Below, in pieces: positions 7,205 to 15,787 of a stretch of DNA of 41,578 bases (its first letter is position 1; each line of letters starts with the position of its first letter). The stretch lies in the NCBI GenBank assembly GCA_002697625.1, contig NZWX01000024.1, positions 1 to 41,578 on the forward strand, read 5' to 3'. The DNA is from Flavobacteriales bacterium. GTDB taxonomy: Bacteria; Bacteroidota; Bacteroidia; Flavobacteriales; BACL11. The translations under genes were made by a program, and so were the position numbers. The notes below the pieces were generated by a model. The model did no database searches and was not told the DNA's origin. It saw nothing but the letters and a program-made list of their open reading frames with translations.

Positions 7205-9652
7205 ATGAAAAGATATAAAGACGAATATAATTTTTCACTTTCGAATGTTTTTGATGAAGAAACAGAAATGTTTCCATTAATGAGTAATGAAGATGAAGAA
7301 CAGATAAATAAAGAGAAAACTCCAAAATGTTTACCAATTCTTCCATTAAGAAATACTGTATTGTTTCCTGGAGTAATTATACCAATTACAATTGGTAGAG
7401 ATAGGTCGATAAAACTTATAAAAGAAACGTATAAGGCTAATAAGATAATAGGAGTTCTGTCTCAGAAGGACCCTTCGATTGAGGTTCCTATGGTAGAGGA
7501 TTTAAATAAGGTTGGTACGGTAGCCCATATACTTAAAATGCTCAGAATGCCCGATGGGAATATTACGGCTATTATTCAAGGTAGAAAAAGGTTTGAGTTA
7601 TCAGAAATGGTACAGAAGGAACCTTATTATAAAGCAAATGTAACTGAATTGGTTGAAGCTAAACCAAACTCTTCTGATAAAGAATTTGAAGCCTTAGTCG
7701 ATTCTGTAAAAGATATATCTTTAGATATTATAGATCTATCTCCTAATATACCAACAGAAGCAAGTATTGCAATTAAAAATATAGAGAGTCCTTCTTTTGT
7801 TATTAATTTTGTATCGTCTAATATGAATATTTCTTTAAAAGAAAAACAAGCACTTTTGGAGAATACTGATTTAAATGATAGGGCGAGTAAAGCTCTTTCT
7901 CTTTTAACAAAGGAGCTTCAAATGTTGGAAATGAAAAATGAAATCCAAACGAAAGTTAAGAGTGATTTAGACAAGCAGCAAAGAGAGTTTTATCTTCATC
8001 AACAGTTGAAAGCAATACAAGAAGAATTAGGTGGAGCAGGTTCAGAGAAAGAAGTGGATGAAATGAGAAAAAGAGCTTCTGAAAAGAGATGGACTAAAGA
8101 AGTAGAATCAGAATTTGATAAAGGATTAAAAAAGCTGCAACGAATGAATCCGAGTATGGCAGACTATTCTGTACAAAGAAGTTATCTTGAACTGATCTTG
8201 GAATTGCCTTGGAATGAATTTACAAAAGATAAATTTGACTTAAACAAGGCCAAAGGAATTCTAGATAGAGATCATTTCGGTTTAGATAAAGTAAAAGAAA
8301 GAATTATTGAACATTTAGCTGTTCTTAAATTAAAAGGAGATATGAAGTCTCCGATAATTTGTTTGTATGGACCTCCAGGTGTTGGTAAAACTTCATTAGG
8401 TAAATCAATTGCTGAAAGTTTAGGAAGAAAATATGTTAGAGTAAGTTTAGGGGGATTGAGAGATGAGGCAGAAATAAGAGGTCATAGAAAAACATATATT
8501 GGAGCTATGCCAGGTAGAATTATAAAATCAGTTAAGAAAGCAACCTCTTCAAATCCTGTTTTTGTTTTAGATGAAATTGATAAAGTTACTCGAGATATCC
8601 ATGGAGATCCTTCTTCTGCATTGTTAGAAGTGTTGGATCCGGAACAAAATGATAGTTTTCATGATAATTATTTAGAGTTGGGTTATGATCTTTCCAAAGT
8701 ATTATTTGTTGCAACGGCAAATTCCTTATCTACTATTCAACCTGCATTACTCGATAGGATGGAGATAATTGAAATAAATGGATATACTATTGAAGAAAAG
8801 ATACAAATTGCAAAAAAACACCTCCTCCCAAAACAAATAAAAGAGCACGGACTGACAAATAAAGATATTTCTTTATCAAAATCTGTTATTGAAAAAATCA
8901 TTGATGGATATACGCGTGAATCTGGGGTTAGAGGGTTAGATAAAAAACTTGCGAAAGTTGTAAGGTATGCCGCTAAATCTGTAGCAATGGAACAGAAATA
9001 TAATATAAATATTAGCTTAGATACTTTGCAAGAAATTTTAGGTCCAAACAAATTTGATAGGGATAGATCTATCGATAATGATGTTGCAGGGGTTGTTGTT
9101 GGATTAGCTTGGACGTCTGTTGGTGGAGATATATTGTTTATAGAATCTACTTTAAGTAAAGGAAAAGGACAGTTGAGTATTACAGGAAATTTAGGAAAGG
9201 TAATGAAGGAATCTGCAACTATTGCATTAGAATACTTAAAATCACATTCTTCTGAATACGGAATAAAAAGTGAAGAGTTTTCTAAATGGAATTCACATGT
9301 TCATGTTCCAGAAGGAGCTACTCCAAAAGATGGACCTTCTGCTGGTATCACTATGTTTACTTCATTGGTGTCTTCTTTTACAGGTAGAAAAGTAAGAAAG
9401 AATATAGCTATGACTGGGGAAATTACTTTGAGAGGAAAAGTCCTACCTGTAGGAGGTATTAAAGAAAAAATACTGGCGGCAAAACGATCTGGAATAAAAG
9501 AGATAATTTTGAGTGAAGAGAACAAGAAAGATATTTTGGATATTAATGAGACATATCTGAAAGGTTTAAGATTTCATTATGTATCTAAAATGAAAGAGGT
9601 AATAGATATTGTGCTTCTAAAGTCCAAAGTTAGTAATCCTTATATTGTATAA
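7205..9652 (+). CDS. lon: ATP-dependent endopeptidase Lon (LonA)
   Basis: Cytoplasmic AAA+ serine protease that degrades misfolded and regulatory proteins. The 815 residues match LonA. The order is an N-terminal substrate-binding LON domain (from about residue 40, PILPLRNTVLFPGV), a coiled-coil linker, an ATPase with Walker A GPPGVGKT (389-396) and Walker B DE (456-457), then the protease domain with the Ser-Lys dyad S712 (in DGPSAG) and K755 (in GGIKEK). The extra N-terminal 35 residues are acidic and common in Bacteroidota. The start is the ATG 2 bases after the upstream stop. I see no CIRCE-like heat-shock operator. Confidence 0.98.
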   Translation: MKRYKDEYNFSLSNVFDEETEMFPLMSNEDEEQINKEKTPKCLPILPLRNTVLFPGVIIPITIGRDRSIKLIKETYKANKIIGVLSQKDPSIEVPMVEDLNKVGTVAHILKMLRMPDGNITAIIQGRKRFELSEMVQKEPYYKANVTELVEAKPNSSDKEFEALVDSVKDISLDIIDLSPNIPTEASIAIKNIESPSFVINFVSSNMNISLKEKQALLENTDLNDRASKALSLLTKELQMLEMKNEIQTKVKSDLDKQQREFYLHQQLKAIQEELGGAGSEKEVDEMRKRASEKRWTKEVESEFDKGLKKLQRMNPSMADYSVQRSYLELILELPWNEFTKDKFDLNKAKGILDRDHFGLDKVKERIIEHLAVLKLKGDMKSPIICLYGPPGVGKTSLGKSIAESLGRKYVRVSLGGLRDEAEIRGHRKTYIGAMPGRIIKSVKKATSSNPVFVLDEIDKVTRDIHGDPSSALLEVLDPEQNDSFHDNYLELGYDLSKVLFVATANSLSTIQPALLDRMEIIEINGYTIEEKIQIAKKHLLPKQIKEHGLTNKDISLSKSVIEKIIDGYTRESGVRGLDKKLAKVVRYAAKSVAMEQKYNINISLDTLQEILGPNKFDRDRSIDNDVAGVVVGLAWTSVGGDILFIESTLSKGKGQLSITGNLGKVMKESATIALEYLKSHSSEYGIKSEEFSKWNSHVHVPEGATPKDGPSAGITMFTSLVSSFTGRKVRKNIAMTGEITLRGKVLPVGGIKEKILAAKRSGIKEIILSEENKKDILDINETYLKGLRFHYVSKMKEVIDIVLLKSKVSNPYIV

Positions 9653-9658
9653 ATAACT

Positions 9659-9666
9659 TATTTTTG
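9659..9666 (+). promoter_or_regulatory. -7 promoter element ahead of the secreted protein / porQ / cmk genes
   Basis: TATTTTTG is a perfect TAnnTTTG match starting 7 bases after the lon stop, and would give a leader of about 55 bases. There is no good -33 TTG at the normal distance. Confidence 0.38.
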
Positions 9667-9729
9667 GAAGTAATAAATTCAAATCCCATACGTTAAACAA
9701 AATTAACAACTAAAAAACAAACTATAGAA

Positions 9730-10338
9730 ATGAAGCAAATCACCCTATGGGCAATTACATTATTATCAATTACAACGATTCATGCTCAGGATATATTGCT
9801 GAAAAATAGCCCGTTTCATTTTGCAGACGCTACATTTAAAATGAGTATTGAAAAAGAACTTTCCCATGGTAAATCTGTAAACTTTAGTGGATCTGTACAT
9901 TTAGTAGAAGACGGATGGAATTATGAAGATGAGAAAGGATTAGCTTCGGAGATTCAGTTAAGAAAATATGTTTTAAATTTTAAAAACTCTGATTCAAAAT
10001 TAAATGGAGTATATATTGCTCCTTATGGTAGGTTATCTTACTTTAGAATGCATGATACTTATATCCATTGGTATTATGAATATGATGATTTAGGCAACTA
10101 CAGTGAGTGGACTGTCGAAACTAATGTTAAAGCTAGTTCTAAAAGTGGGCAAGGGGGTGTTGTTATGGGAGTTCAGTATATAATGTCAGATGTTATTCTA
10201 TTTGACTTCTTTTTTGGAGGTGGAGTACAATATGCGGTTGAAGCGGGGAATCGTTTCAGGAATCATCATGATATTGGAGCTAAATTTTATACAGGAGTAT
10301 TGCCCAAAATTGGTTTTAACTTTGGTGTAAAATTATAA
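9730..10338 (+). CDS. Exported hypothetical protein, probable outer-membrane beta-barrel
   Basis: A 202-residue protein with a signal peptide (1-19, ending TTIHAQ). The rest alternates polar and hydrophobic residues in short strands with many aromatic and glycine residues (YVLNFKN, GVYIAPYGRLSYF, FDFFFGGGVQYA) and ends FGVKL. This resembles small outer-membrane barrels of the DUF3575 type found in Bacteroidota. It lies just upstream of porQ with a 16-base gap, so the two are probably co-transcribed. Family membership is tentative and function unknown. Confidence 0.75.
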   Translation: MKQITLWAITLLSITTIHAQDILLKNSPFHFADATFKMSIEKELSHGKSVNFSGSVHLVEDGWNYEDEKGLASEIQLRKYVLNFKNSDSKLNGVYIAPYGRLSYFRMHDTYIHWYYEYDDLGNYSEWTVETNVKASSKSGQGGVVMGVQYIMSDVILFDFFFGGGVQYAVEAGNRFRNHHDIGAKFYTGVLPKIGFNFGVKL

Positions 10339-10354
10339 AAAATTCAATTAATAG

Positions 10355-11380
10355 ATGTTGAGAAGATTTATCATAATTAGTATATTTTTGCCTAACCTTC
10401 TCTTTTCTCAAATTCAAAACACTTCTTATAATTCACTAAATTTAAATTCGTCTTCTAGAATTCTTTCTATGGGAGGGAGTGTTAATTCCATAATGGATAA
10501 TGATATAAGTCTTACTCTTATTACTCCTTCTTTATTAAATAAAGAAATGGATGGTCAGATTTCTTTTAATTTTGTGGATTATGTGTCAGACATTAATTTT
10601 ATTTCCTTTCATTTTGCAAAGAAATTAAATAATAACTTAATGATTTTTTCTGGTATAGATGCAATTAATTATGGCAAATTTGATGCTACAGATGAGGTTG
10701 GTAATACCATTTCTAATTTTAACGCTTCTCAGCAGATTGCTACTTTTGCGATGTCAAAATACCTTGGTCAAGATTTTACATTAGGATCTAATATTAGATT
10801 ATTGAATTCTTATTTAGAATCGTACCATTCTGTTGTTTTGTCTTCAAATATTTCTACGACATATAATAATAAGGAGAAAAGTTTTACATTTACTTTGCTT
10901 TTTAAAAATATTGGAAGACCAATCAAATCATATACTTCAGAAAAGGAGGATCTCCCATTTGAAATTCAGTTGGGATTATCAAAATATTTAAAATACCTTC
11001 CTTTCAGATATTCATTGGTATTACATCATCTAAACGTATATGATATATCTAATGATTACAATCTAAATACAATATACGACCCTTTAACAAATCAATTGAT
11101 TGTAAGAGATGAAACAGTAGCTAAAAAACTGTTGAGACATGTTATTTTAGGTGCTGAATTAAACCCTTTTAAAAAGAATTTGTATTTAAGAGCTGGATTT
11201 AACTTTCAGAGAAGAGAAGATTTAAAATTGAATTCTAGTTTTAATATGAGTGGATTTTCGTTTGGATTAGGATTTTCTATTAAAAAGATACAGATAAATT
11301 ATGCTAGAAGTTCATACCACAGCTCTAGTATGATAAATAGTTTTTCTATTGTAACTAATTTATCTAATTTTGGCTTGTAG
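10355..11380 (+). CDS. porQ: Type IX secretion system protein PorQ
   Basis: Outer-membrane protein needed for T9SS maturation; in Porphyromonas gingivalis PorQ works with PorZ and PorV in attaching cargo to A-LPS. The 341 residues begin with a signal peptide (1-19, ending LLFSQ), then NTSYNSLNLNSSSRILSMGG, the typical PorQ opening, and a PorV-like barrel of amphipathic strands (LGSNIRLLNSYLESY, ILGAELNPF, LRAGFNFQRRED). It abuts cmk with no gap, as porQ commonly does in Bacteroidota. The four cargo-type proteins in this window would be clients of the system. Confidence 0.88.
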   Translation: MLRRFIIISIFLPNLLFSQIQNTSYNSLNLNSSSRILSMGGSVNSIMDNDISLTLITPSLLNKEMDGQISFNFVDYVSDINFISFHFAKKLNNNLMIFSGIDAINYGKFDATDEVGNTISNFNASQQIATFAMSKYLGQDFTLGSNIRLLNSYLESYHSVVLSSNISTTYNNKEKSFTFTLLFKNIGRPIKSYTSEKEDLPFEIQLGLSKYLKYLPFRYSLVLHHLNVYDISNDYNLNTIYDPLTNQLIVRDETVAKKLLRHVILGAELNPFKKNLYLRAGFNFQRREDLKLNSSFNMSGFSFGLGFSIKKIQINYARSSYHSSSMINSFSIVTNLSNFGL

Positions 11381-12073
11381 ATGCGAAAAATGATAAATAT
11401 AGCTATTGACGGACATTCTTCTTGTGGTAAGAGTACTATAGCTAAGGCGATTTCTAAAAGATATCAAATGAAATATATAGATACAGGAGCAATGTATAGA
11501 GCTATAAGTTGGTATTGTATTCAGAATAATTTAATATCAGAAGCTGGAGTAAAAATCGAGAAGTTAAAAGAAGATATTTCTGAGATAAGACTATCATTTA
11601 GGTATAATTTTGATACAGAAAGTTCCGAAACTTTTTTAAATGATGAGAATGTAGAAGGATATATTAGAACTATAGAAGTTTCTGAAAAAGTTAGTTTAGT
11701 TGCTAAAATTCCTTTTGTTAGAGAAAAGTTAGTTATTTTGCAACAAGAAATTGGAAAGGATAAAAATGTAGTAATGGATGGAAGGGATATAGGTACTAAA
11801 GTTTTCCCAGATGCTGATTTAAAATTCTTCATTACTGCCCAGGTTGCTATTAGAGCAAAAAGAAGGTGGGAGGAGTTAAAAGACAATGGAGAGAAACTTA
11901 GTTTTGATAAGGTTTTAGAAAATTTGAAGATGAGAGATGAAAATGATGTAAATAGGAAGATAAATCCGTTAAAGAAAGCGGAGGATGCTATTTTGATAGA
12001 TAATTCAGATATTTCATTAGCAGACCAAAATGATTTTATTTTTTCCATAATTGACAAAACGTTTAAAGAATGA
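11381..12073 (+). CDS. cmk: (d)CMP kinase
   Basis: Phosphorylates CMP and dCMP with ATP in pyrimidine nucleotide recycling. The 230 residues carry the P-loop GHSSCGKST (11-19), the CMP-site region YIDTGAMYRAISW (about 31-43), DGRDIGTKVFPDAD (about 128-141) and the LID-region arginines (MRDENDVNR). Its ATG directly follows the porQ stop; a second in-frame ATG at codon 4 is also possible. It overlaps the ispH start by 4 bases (ATGA), indicating coupled translation. Confidence 0.96.
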   Translation: MRKMINIAIDGHSSCGKSTIAKAISKRYQMKYIDTGAMYRAISWYCIQNNLISEAGVKIEKLKEDISEIRLSFRYNFDTESSETFLNDENVEGYIRTIEVSEKVSLVAKIPFVREKLVILQQEIGKDKNVVMDGRDIGTKVFPDADLKFFITAQVAIRAKRRWEELKDNGEKLSFDKVLENLKMRDENDVNRKINPLKKAEDAILIDNSDISLADQNDFIFSIIDKTFKE

Positions 12074-12945
12074 ATGTAGTAATTGATAAATATTCTGGAT
12101 TTTGTTTTGGAGTAGTATATGCTATAGAAATGGCGGAGCAAGAATTGAAGAAGTCTAATTCTTTATACTGTTTGGGAGATATTGTTCATAATAATAAAGA
12201 AGTTGAAAGGCTAAATGATTTAGGTCTGAAAATTATTAGTCATGAAGAGTTAAAGAATTATACAGATTGTACAGTTCTGATTCGAGCTCATGGGGAACCT
12301 CCAGAAACCTATAAGATTGCTATGCAAAATAATATTCAACTTTTAGACGCTTCATGTCCTGTTGTTTTAAAATTACAACATCAAATAAAGGAGGGATATA
12401 AAACTGTTTCAGATATTGATGGGCAAATTGTTATATATGGTAAAAAAGGTCATGCTGAAGTTGTTGGTTTGCTAGGTCAGATTGGTGGAGACGCGGTTTT
12501 AGTTTCTAGTATTGATGATTTAGATCAGTTAGATTTTTCCAGGCCAATATTTATGTATTCTCAGACTACAAAGAGTCCAAAAGCATATGCTGATATAAAA
12601 TTAGAAATTGAGAATAGAAGAAGAGAAAATGGAATAAAGGATCCTCTTCAATTTGTTGTAAATGATACTCTTTGCCGTCAAGTTTCAGGTAGAGAACCTC
12701 AGTTAAAAAAGTTCTCGGCTCAACATGATGTTATTGTTTTTGTAAGCGGAACTAAAAGTTCAAATGGAAAAATGTTATATGATTCATGTAAAGTTGAAAA
12801 TCCTAATTCTCACTTTATTTCAGATATAGATGAGATAAAAAAGGAGTGGTTTTCTTCTGCTAATTCGGTAGGAATTTGTGGAGCAACTTCTACTCCATTG
12901 TGGCTGATGGAAAATGTATCCGAATTCATTTCTGAAATAAAATAG
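12070..12945 (+). CDS. ispH: 4-hydroxy-3-methylbut-2-enyl diphosphate reductase
   Basis: Last enzyme of the MEP isoprenoid pathway: a [4Fe-4S] protein reducing HMBPP to IPP and DMAPP. The three cluster cysteines are present (C12 in GFCFGV, C96 in DASCP, C202 in TLCRQ), as are active-site H40, H74 (RAHGEPP), H128 and E130 (KKGHAEV), and the substrate-binding TTK (166-168). The 291 residues are normal for the family. Its DMAPP product is also the substrate of MiaA, encoded further along this window. It overlaps cmk by 4 bases. Confidence 0.97.
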   Translation: MNVVIDKYSGFCFGVVYAIEMAEQELKKSNSLYCLGDIVHNNKEVERLNDLGLKIISHEELKNYTDCTVLIRAHGEPPETYKIAMQNNIQLLDASCPVVLKLQHQIKEGYKTVSDIDGQIVIYGKKGHAEVVGLLGQIGGDAVLVSSIDDLDQLDFSRPIFMYSQTTKSPKAYADIKLEIENRRRENGIKDPLQFVVNDTLCRQVSGREPQLKKFSAQHDVIVFVSGTKSSNGKMLYDSCKVENPNSHFISDIDEIKKEWFSSANSVGICGATSTPLWLMENVSEFISEIK

Positions 12946-12974
12946 AAAAAATACTTCTAATTCTCTGATTATTG

Positions 12975-12982
12975 TATATTTG
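12975..12982 (+). promoter_or_regulatory. -7 promoter element of rpsA
   Basis: TATATTTG is a perfect TAnnTTTG match, 29 bases after the ispH stop. It predicts a transcript starting near 12988 with a leader of about 100 bases. The -33 TTG is not evident. Confidence 0.5.
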
Positions 12983-12984
12983 CA

Positions 12985-13076
12985 AACCTTTTTATTATGT
13001 TAATTTAAGGTGGTAAAAGGTTGAAAATTAAAACTAATTCCTCTCGGAATACCAAACATTAGCCTTAAATGGTTCC
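12985..13076 (+). promoter_or_regulatory. Structured 5' leader of rpsA with alternative hairpins
   Basis: The leader contains AACCTTTT (12985-12992) opposite AAAAGGTT (13015-13022). A short hairpin is formed by ATTCC (13037-13041) and GGAAT (13046-13050) around TCTC. A competing pairing joins GGAA-CC (13046-13053, two bases bulged) to GGTTCC (13071-13076). The last two share bases 13046-13050 and cannot form together. This is seen directly in sequence; a regulatory role, such as autogenous control by S1, is inference. The first arm of the first stem may lie at or before the transcription start. Confidence 0.4.
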
Positions 13077-13091
13077 GGGATACAAGAGAAA

Positions 13092-15176
13092 ATGACTACA
13101 ATGTCAGAAAAAGAAGCAAAAAAAGAAACAAAAACTACAGCTAAAAAAACTGTAAAGAAAGCTACTAAAAAAACTACTAAAAAAACTTCAAAAGAGGCAC
13201 CTAAAACATCTACTAAAAAAGTTGAAGAAGTAAAAGAAGAAGTTGTGGATACTAAAGTTGAATCTACTACGGAACCTGTTGTTAAAGAAGTAAAAGAAGA
13301 AGTTGTGGAGACTAAAGTTGAATCTACTACAGAACCTGTTGTTGAAGAAGTAAAAGAAGAAGTTGTGGAGACTAAAGTTGAATCTACTACAGAACCTGTT
13401 GTTGAAGAAGTAAAAGAAGCAGTAAAACCTAATGCAGAAGATTTTGATTGGTCTACTGTTTTAGTTGAAGATAATTCTGAAGGAATTGATAAGGATGAAG
13501 AATCTATGTATTCCTCTACAATGCCTGTAATTGAAGAAAAACAAGTATTAGATGGGAAGGTTGTAAGTATATCTGAAAGAGAAGTAATTGTAGATATTAA
13601 CTTTAAGTCTGATGGTGTTATTTCAAGTTCAGAATTTAAATATAATGAAGAATTAAAGATTGGTGATGAAGTTGAAATCTTAGTTGAAAAACAAGAAGAT
13701 AAAAACGGACAATTAATCTTATCTCACAGAAGAGCGAGAGTTTTAAGAGCTTGGGAAAAAGTAAATGTTGCTTTGGAAACTGGAGAGATTGTTCAAGGAA
13801 AGATTAAGAGTAGAACCAAAGGTGGTATGATTGCTGAAGTATTCGGGATTGAAGCGTTTTTACCAGGCTCTCAGATTGATGTGAAACCTATTAGAGATTA
13901 TGATGATTACGTGGGTAGAGATATGGAATTTAAGGTTGTTAAAGTAAATGAGGCTTATAGAAATGTTGTTGTTTCTCATAAAGCTCTTATTGAAGCAGAT
14001 TTAGAAGGGCAGAAAGAAGAGATCATGTCTAAGTTAGAGAAAGGACAAGTAATTGAAGGTGTTGTAAAGAACATTACATCATACGGGGTGTTTGTTGACT
14101 TAGGAGGGGTTGATGGTTTGATTCATATTACAGATCTTTCTTGGGGTAGAGTGTCTCATCCAGAGGAGGTGTTAAAACTAGATGAAACCATTAATGTTGT
14201 AATCTTGGAATTTGATAAAGATAAGAAAAGAATTCAATTAGGATTAAAACAACTTGGGGACCATCCCTGGGATGCTTTAGATGAAAAGGTTAAGGAGGGA
14301 GATACAGTAAATGGTAAAGTTGTGGTTGTTGCTGACTATGGAGTATTTGTAGAAATACAAACAGGAATTGAAGCTTTAGTTCACGTTTCTGAAATGTCAT
14401 GGTCTACTCATTTGAAGAGTGCTGGAGACTTCTATAAAGTGGGAGATGAGATTGAGGCTAGAATTCTTACTTTAGATAGATCAGAAAGAAAAATGTCTCT
14501 AGGAGTTAAGCAATTAACGGAAGATCCATGGGCGAATATTGATAAAAAATACTCTGTTGATTCGAAACATATAGTAAAAGTAAGAAACTTTACGAATTTT
14601 GGTGTATTTGTTGAACTTGAGGAAGGTGTTGATGGATTGGTTCATATCTCCGATTTATCTTGGACTAAGAAAATTAAACATCCTGCAGAATTCACTAAAG
14701 TTGGTGAAAAGATGGAGGTTATTGTTTTAGAATTAGACACGGATAACAGAAGAATTAGTTTAGGTCATAAGCAAACTGAGGTAGATCCTTGGTCTAATTA
14801 TGAGTCAATTTATGTTGTAGGAAATGATTTTGATGGTACAGTAAAAGAGGTGTTTGCTAAAGGAGCTTTAATTTCTATTTCAGATGATATAGAAGCTTTT
14901 GCACCTTTAAGACACATTGAAAAAGAAGATGGAAGTAAATTAGTTGTAGGAGATGCATCTATTTTTAGAGTATTGGAGTTCTCTAAAGGTAATAGAAGAA
15001 TATTAGTCTCTCACACTGATACTTTCAGAGAAAAGGAGATTAAAAACAAGAAGAAAGAGAAAGCTGATACTGAAAGGGTCCTAAAACAAGTTCAGGAAAA
15101 ACAACAAAAATCTACACTTGGTGATTTAGATTCTCTGACGAGTTTAAAGAAAGATCTTGAAAGTAAAGGTGAATAA
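13092..15176 (+). CDS. rpsA: 30S ribosomal protein S1
   Basis: Binds mRNA at the ribosome and helps initiation, which matters in Bacteroidota where Shine-Dalgarno sequences are rare. The 694 residues contain six S1 RNA-binding domains from about residue 150 to 640, for example GVVKNITSYGVFVDLGG and HIVKVRNFTNFGVFVEL. Ahead of these is a long disordered extension: a lysine/threonine-rich stretch (about 8-44) and then three 20-residue glutamate/valine-rich repeats (about 45-104). Such charged N-terminal extensions are common in Bacteroidota S1. A second in-frame ATG at codon 4 is an alternative start. It has its own promoter, leader and terminator. Confidence 0.96.
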   Translation: MTTMSEKEAKKETKTTAKKTVKKATKKTTKKTSKEAPKTSTKKVEEVKEEVVDTKVESTTEPVVKEVKEEVVETKVESTTEPVVEEVKEEVVETKVESTTEPVVEEVKEAVKPNAEDFDWSTVLVEDNSEGIDKDEESMYSSTMPVIEEKQVLDGKVVSISEREVIVDINFKSDGVISSSEFKYNEELKIGDEVEILVEKQEDKNGQLILSHRRARVLRAWEKVNVALETGEIVQGKIKSRTKGGMIAEVFGIEAFLPGSQIDVKPIRDYDDYVGRDMEFKVVKVNEAYRNVVVSHKALIEADLEGQKEEIMSKLEKGQVIEGVVKNITSYGVFVDLGGVDGLIHITDLSWGRVSHPEEVLKLDETINVVILEFDKDKKRIQLGLKQLGDHPWDALDEKVKEGDTVNGKVVVVADYGVFVEIQTGIEALVHVSEMSWSTHLKSAGDFYKVGDEIEARILTLDRSERKMSLGVKQLTEDPWANIDKKYSVDSKHIVKVRNFTNFGVFVELEEGVDGLVHISDLSWTKKIKHPAEFTKVGEKMEVIVLELDTDNRRISLGHKQTEVDPWSNYESIYVVGNDFDGTVKEVFAKGALISISDDIEAFAPLRHIEKEDGSKLVVGDASIFRVLEFSKGNRRILVSHTDTFREKEIKNKKKEKADTERVLKQVQEKQQKSTLGDLDSLTSLKKDLESKGE
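13224..13418 (+). repeat. 60-base in-frame tandem repeat within rpsA
   Basis: Three copies of a 60-base unit (13224-13283, 13284-13343, 13344-13403) plus a 15-base partial copy. Units two and three differ at one base; units one and two differ at three. Each codes 20 residues of the form xEVKEEVVxTKVESTTEPVV. The near identity indicates recent duplication, and gain or loss of a unit keeps the reading frame. Confidence 0.95.
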
Positions 15177-15184
15177 CAAAAAAG

Positions 15185-15213
15185 AAGTCCTAATTTTAAT
15201 TAGGACTTTTTTT
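15185..15213 (+). terminator. Intrinsic terminator of rpsA
   Basis: AAGTCCTAATT (15185-15195) pairs perfectly with AATTAGGACTT (15198-15208) and is followed by a T run, 8 bases after the rpsA stop. Confidence 0.93.
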
Positions 15214-15217
15214 ATAC

Positions 15218-15225
15218 TATTTTTG
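15218..15225 (+). promoter_or_regulatory. -7 promoter element of the pyrR operon
   Basis: TATTTTTG is a perfect TAnnTTTG match between the rpsA terminator and pyrR, ending 10 bases before the pyrR ATG. The leader would be only a few bases long, leaving no room for a PyrR-type attenuator. Confidence 0.5.
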
Positions 15226-15235
15226 TCGCTACAAA

Positions 15236-15787
15236 ATGAAAAATGAAAAACAAATAGTAACCACTAAACAATTTGGAATAATGATTGAAAGATTAGCTCA
15301 TCAGTTAATCGAAAATCATAAAGATTTTTCTGAGACTATATTGGTTGGAGTCCAGCCAAGAGGAGTTGAGTTTACTAGAAGAGTTTTGGAAAAATTGACT
15401 GAAGTATCGGAGAATAAAGAAATTAATTCGGGTAGTTTGGATATCACATTTTTTAGGGATGATTTTGGAAGAAGAGACGCTCCTATAGAAGCTCAGGAGT
15501 TAGATATGAATGCATCAATAGAAGATAAAAATGTTGTATTAATTGATGATGTTTTATTTACTGGTAGGTCTATTCGTTCTGCCTTAGATGCTCTAATGAG
15601 TTTTGGTAGGCCAAAGCAAGTCGAATTAATGGTGTTAATAGATAGACGATTAAAGAGAGATCTTCCTATACAACCAAATTATGTTGGAAAAACAGTAGAG
15701 TCAATATTGTCTGAAAGGGTAATTGTAAAATGGAATTCAGAAGATTCTGAAGATGAAATAATATTATTAAAATCAGAAAATGAATAA
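15236..15787 (+). CDS. pyrR: Bifunctional pyr operon regulator / uracil phosphoribosyltransferase PyrR
   Basis: In Bacillus PyrR binds pyr mRNA and attenuates transcription; it also has weak uracil phosphoribosyltransferase activity (uracil plus PRPP to UMP). The 183 residues match the family, with the PRPP-binding loop VLIDDVLFTGRSI (101-113), VGVQPRGVEF (37-46) and the flexible-loop region FFRDDFGRRD (72-81). It overlaps pyrB by 8 bases. The predicted leader is too short for the antiterminator structures PyrR uses in Firmicutes, so it may act here mainly as an enzyme or by another mechanism. Confidence 0.93.
   Translation: MKNEKQIVTTKQFGIMIERLAHQLIENHKDFSETILVGVQPRGVEFTRRVLEKLTEVSENKEINSGSLDITFFRDDFGRRDAPIEAQELDMNASIEDKNVVLIDDVLFTGRSIRSALDALMSFGRPKQVELMVLIDRRLKRDLPIQPNYVGKTVESILSERVIVKWNSEDSEDEIILLKSENE

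Noticed and set aside
11521-12141. Long antisense open frame (206 codons) opposite cmk and ispH
   Set aside because: It lies wholly opposite well-conserved genes, is rich in serine and phenylalanine as expected for the reverse complement of AT-rich coding DNA, and has no promoter box or family resemblance.
13224-13418. Regular direct repeats that might suggest a CRISPR array
   Set aside because: The repeats are contiguous with no unique spacers, stay in frame and lie inside rpsA.
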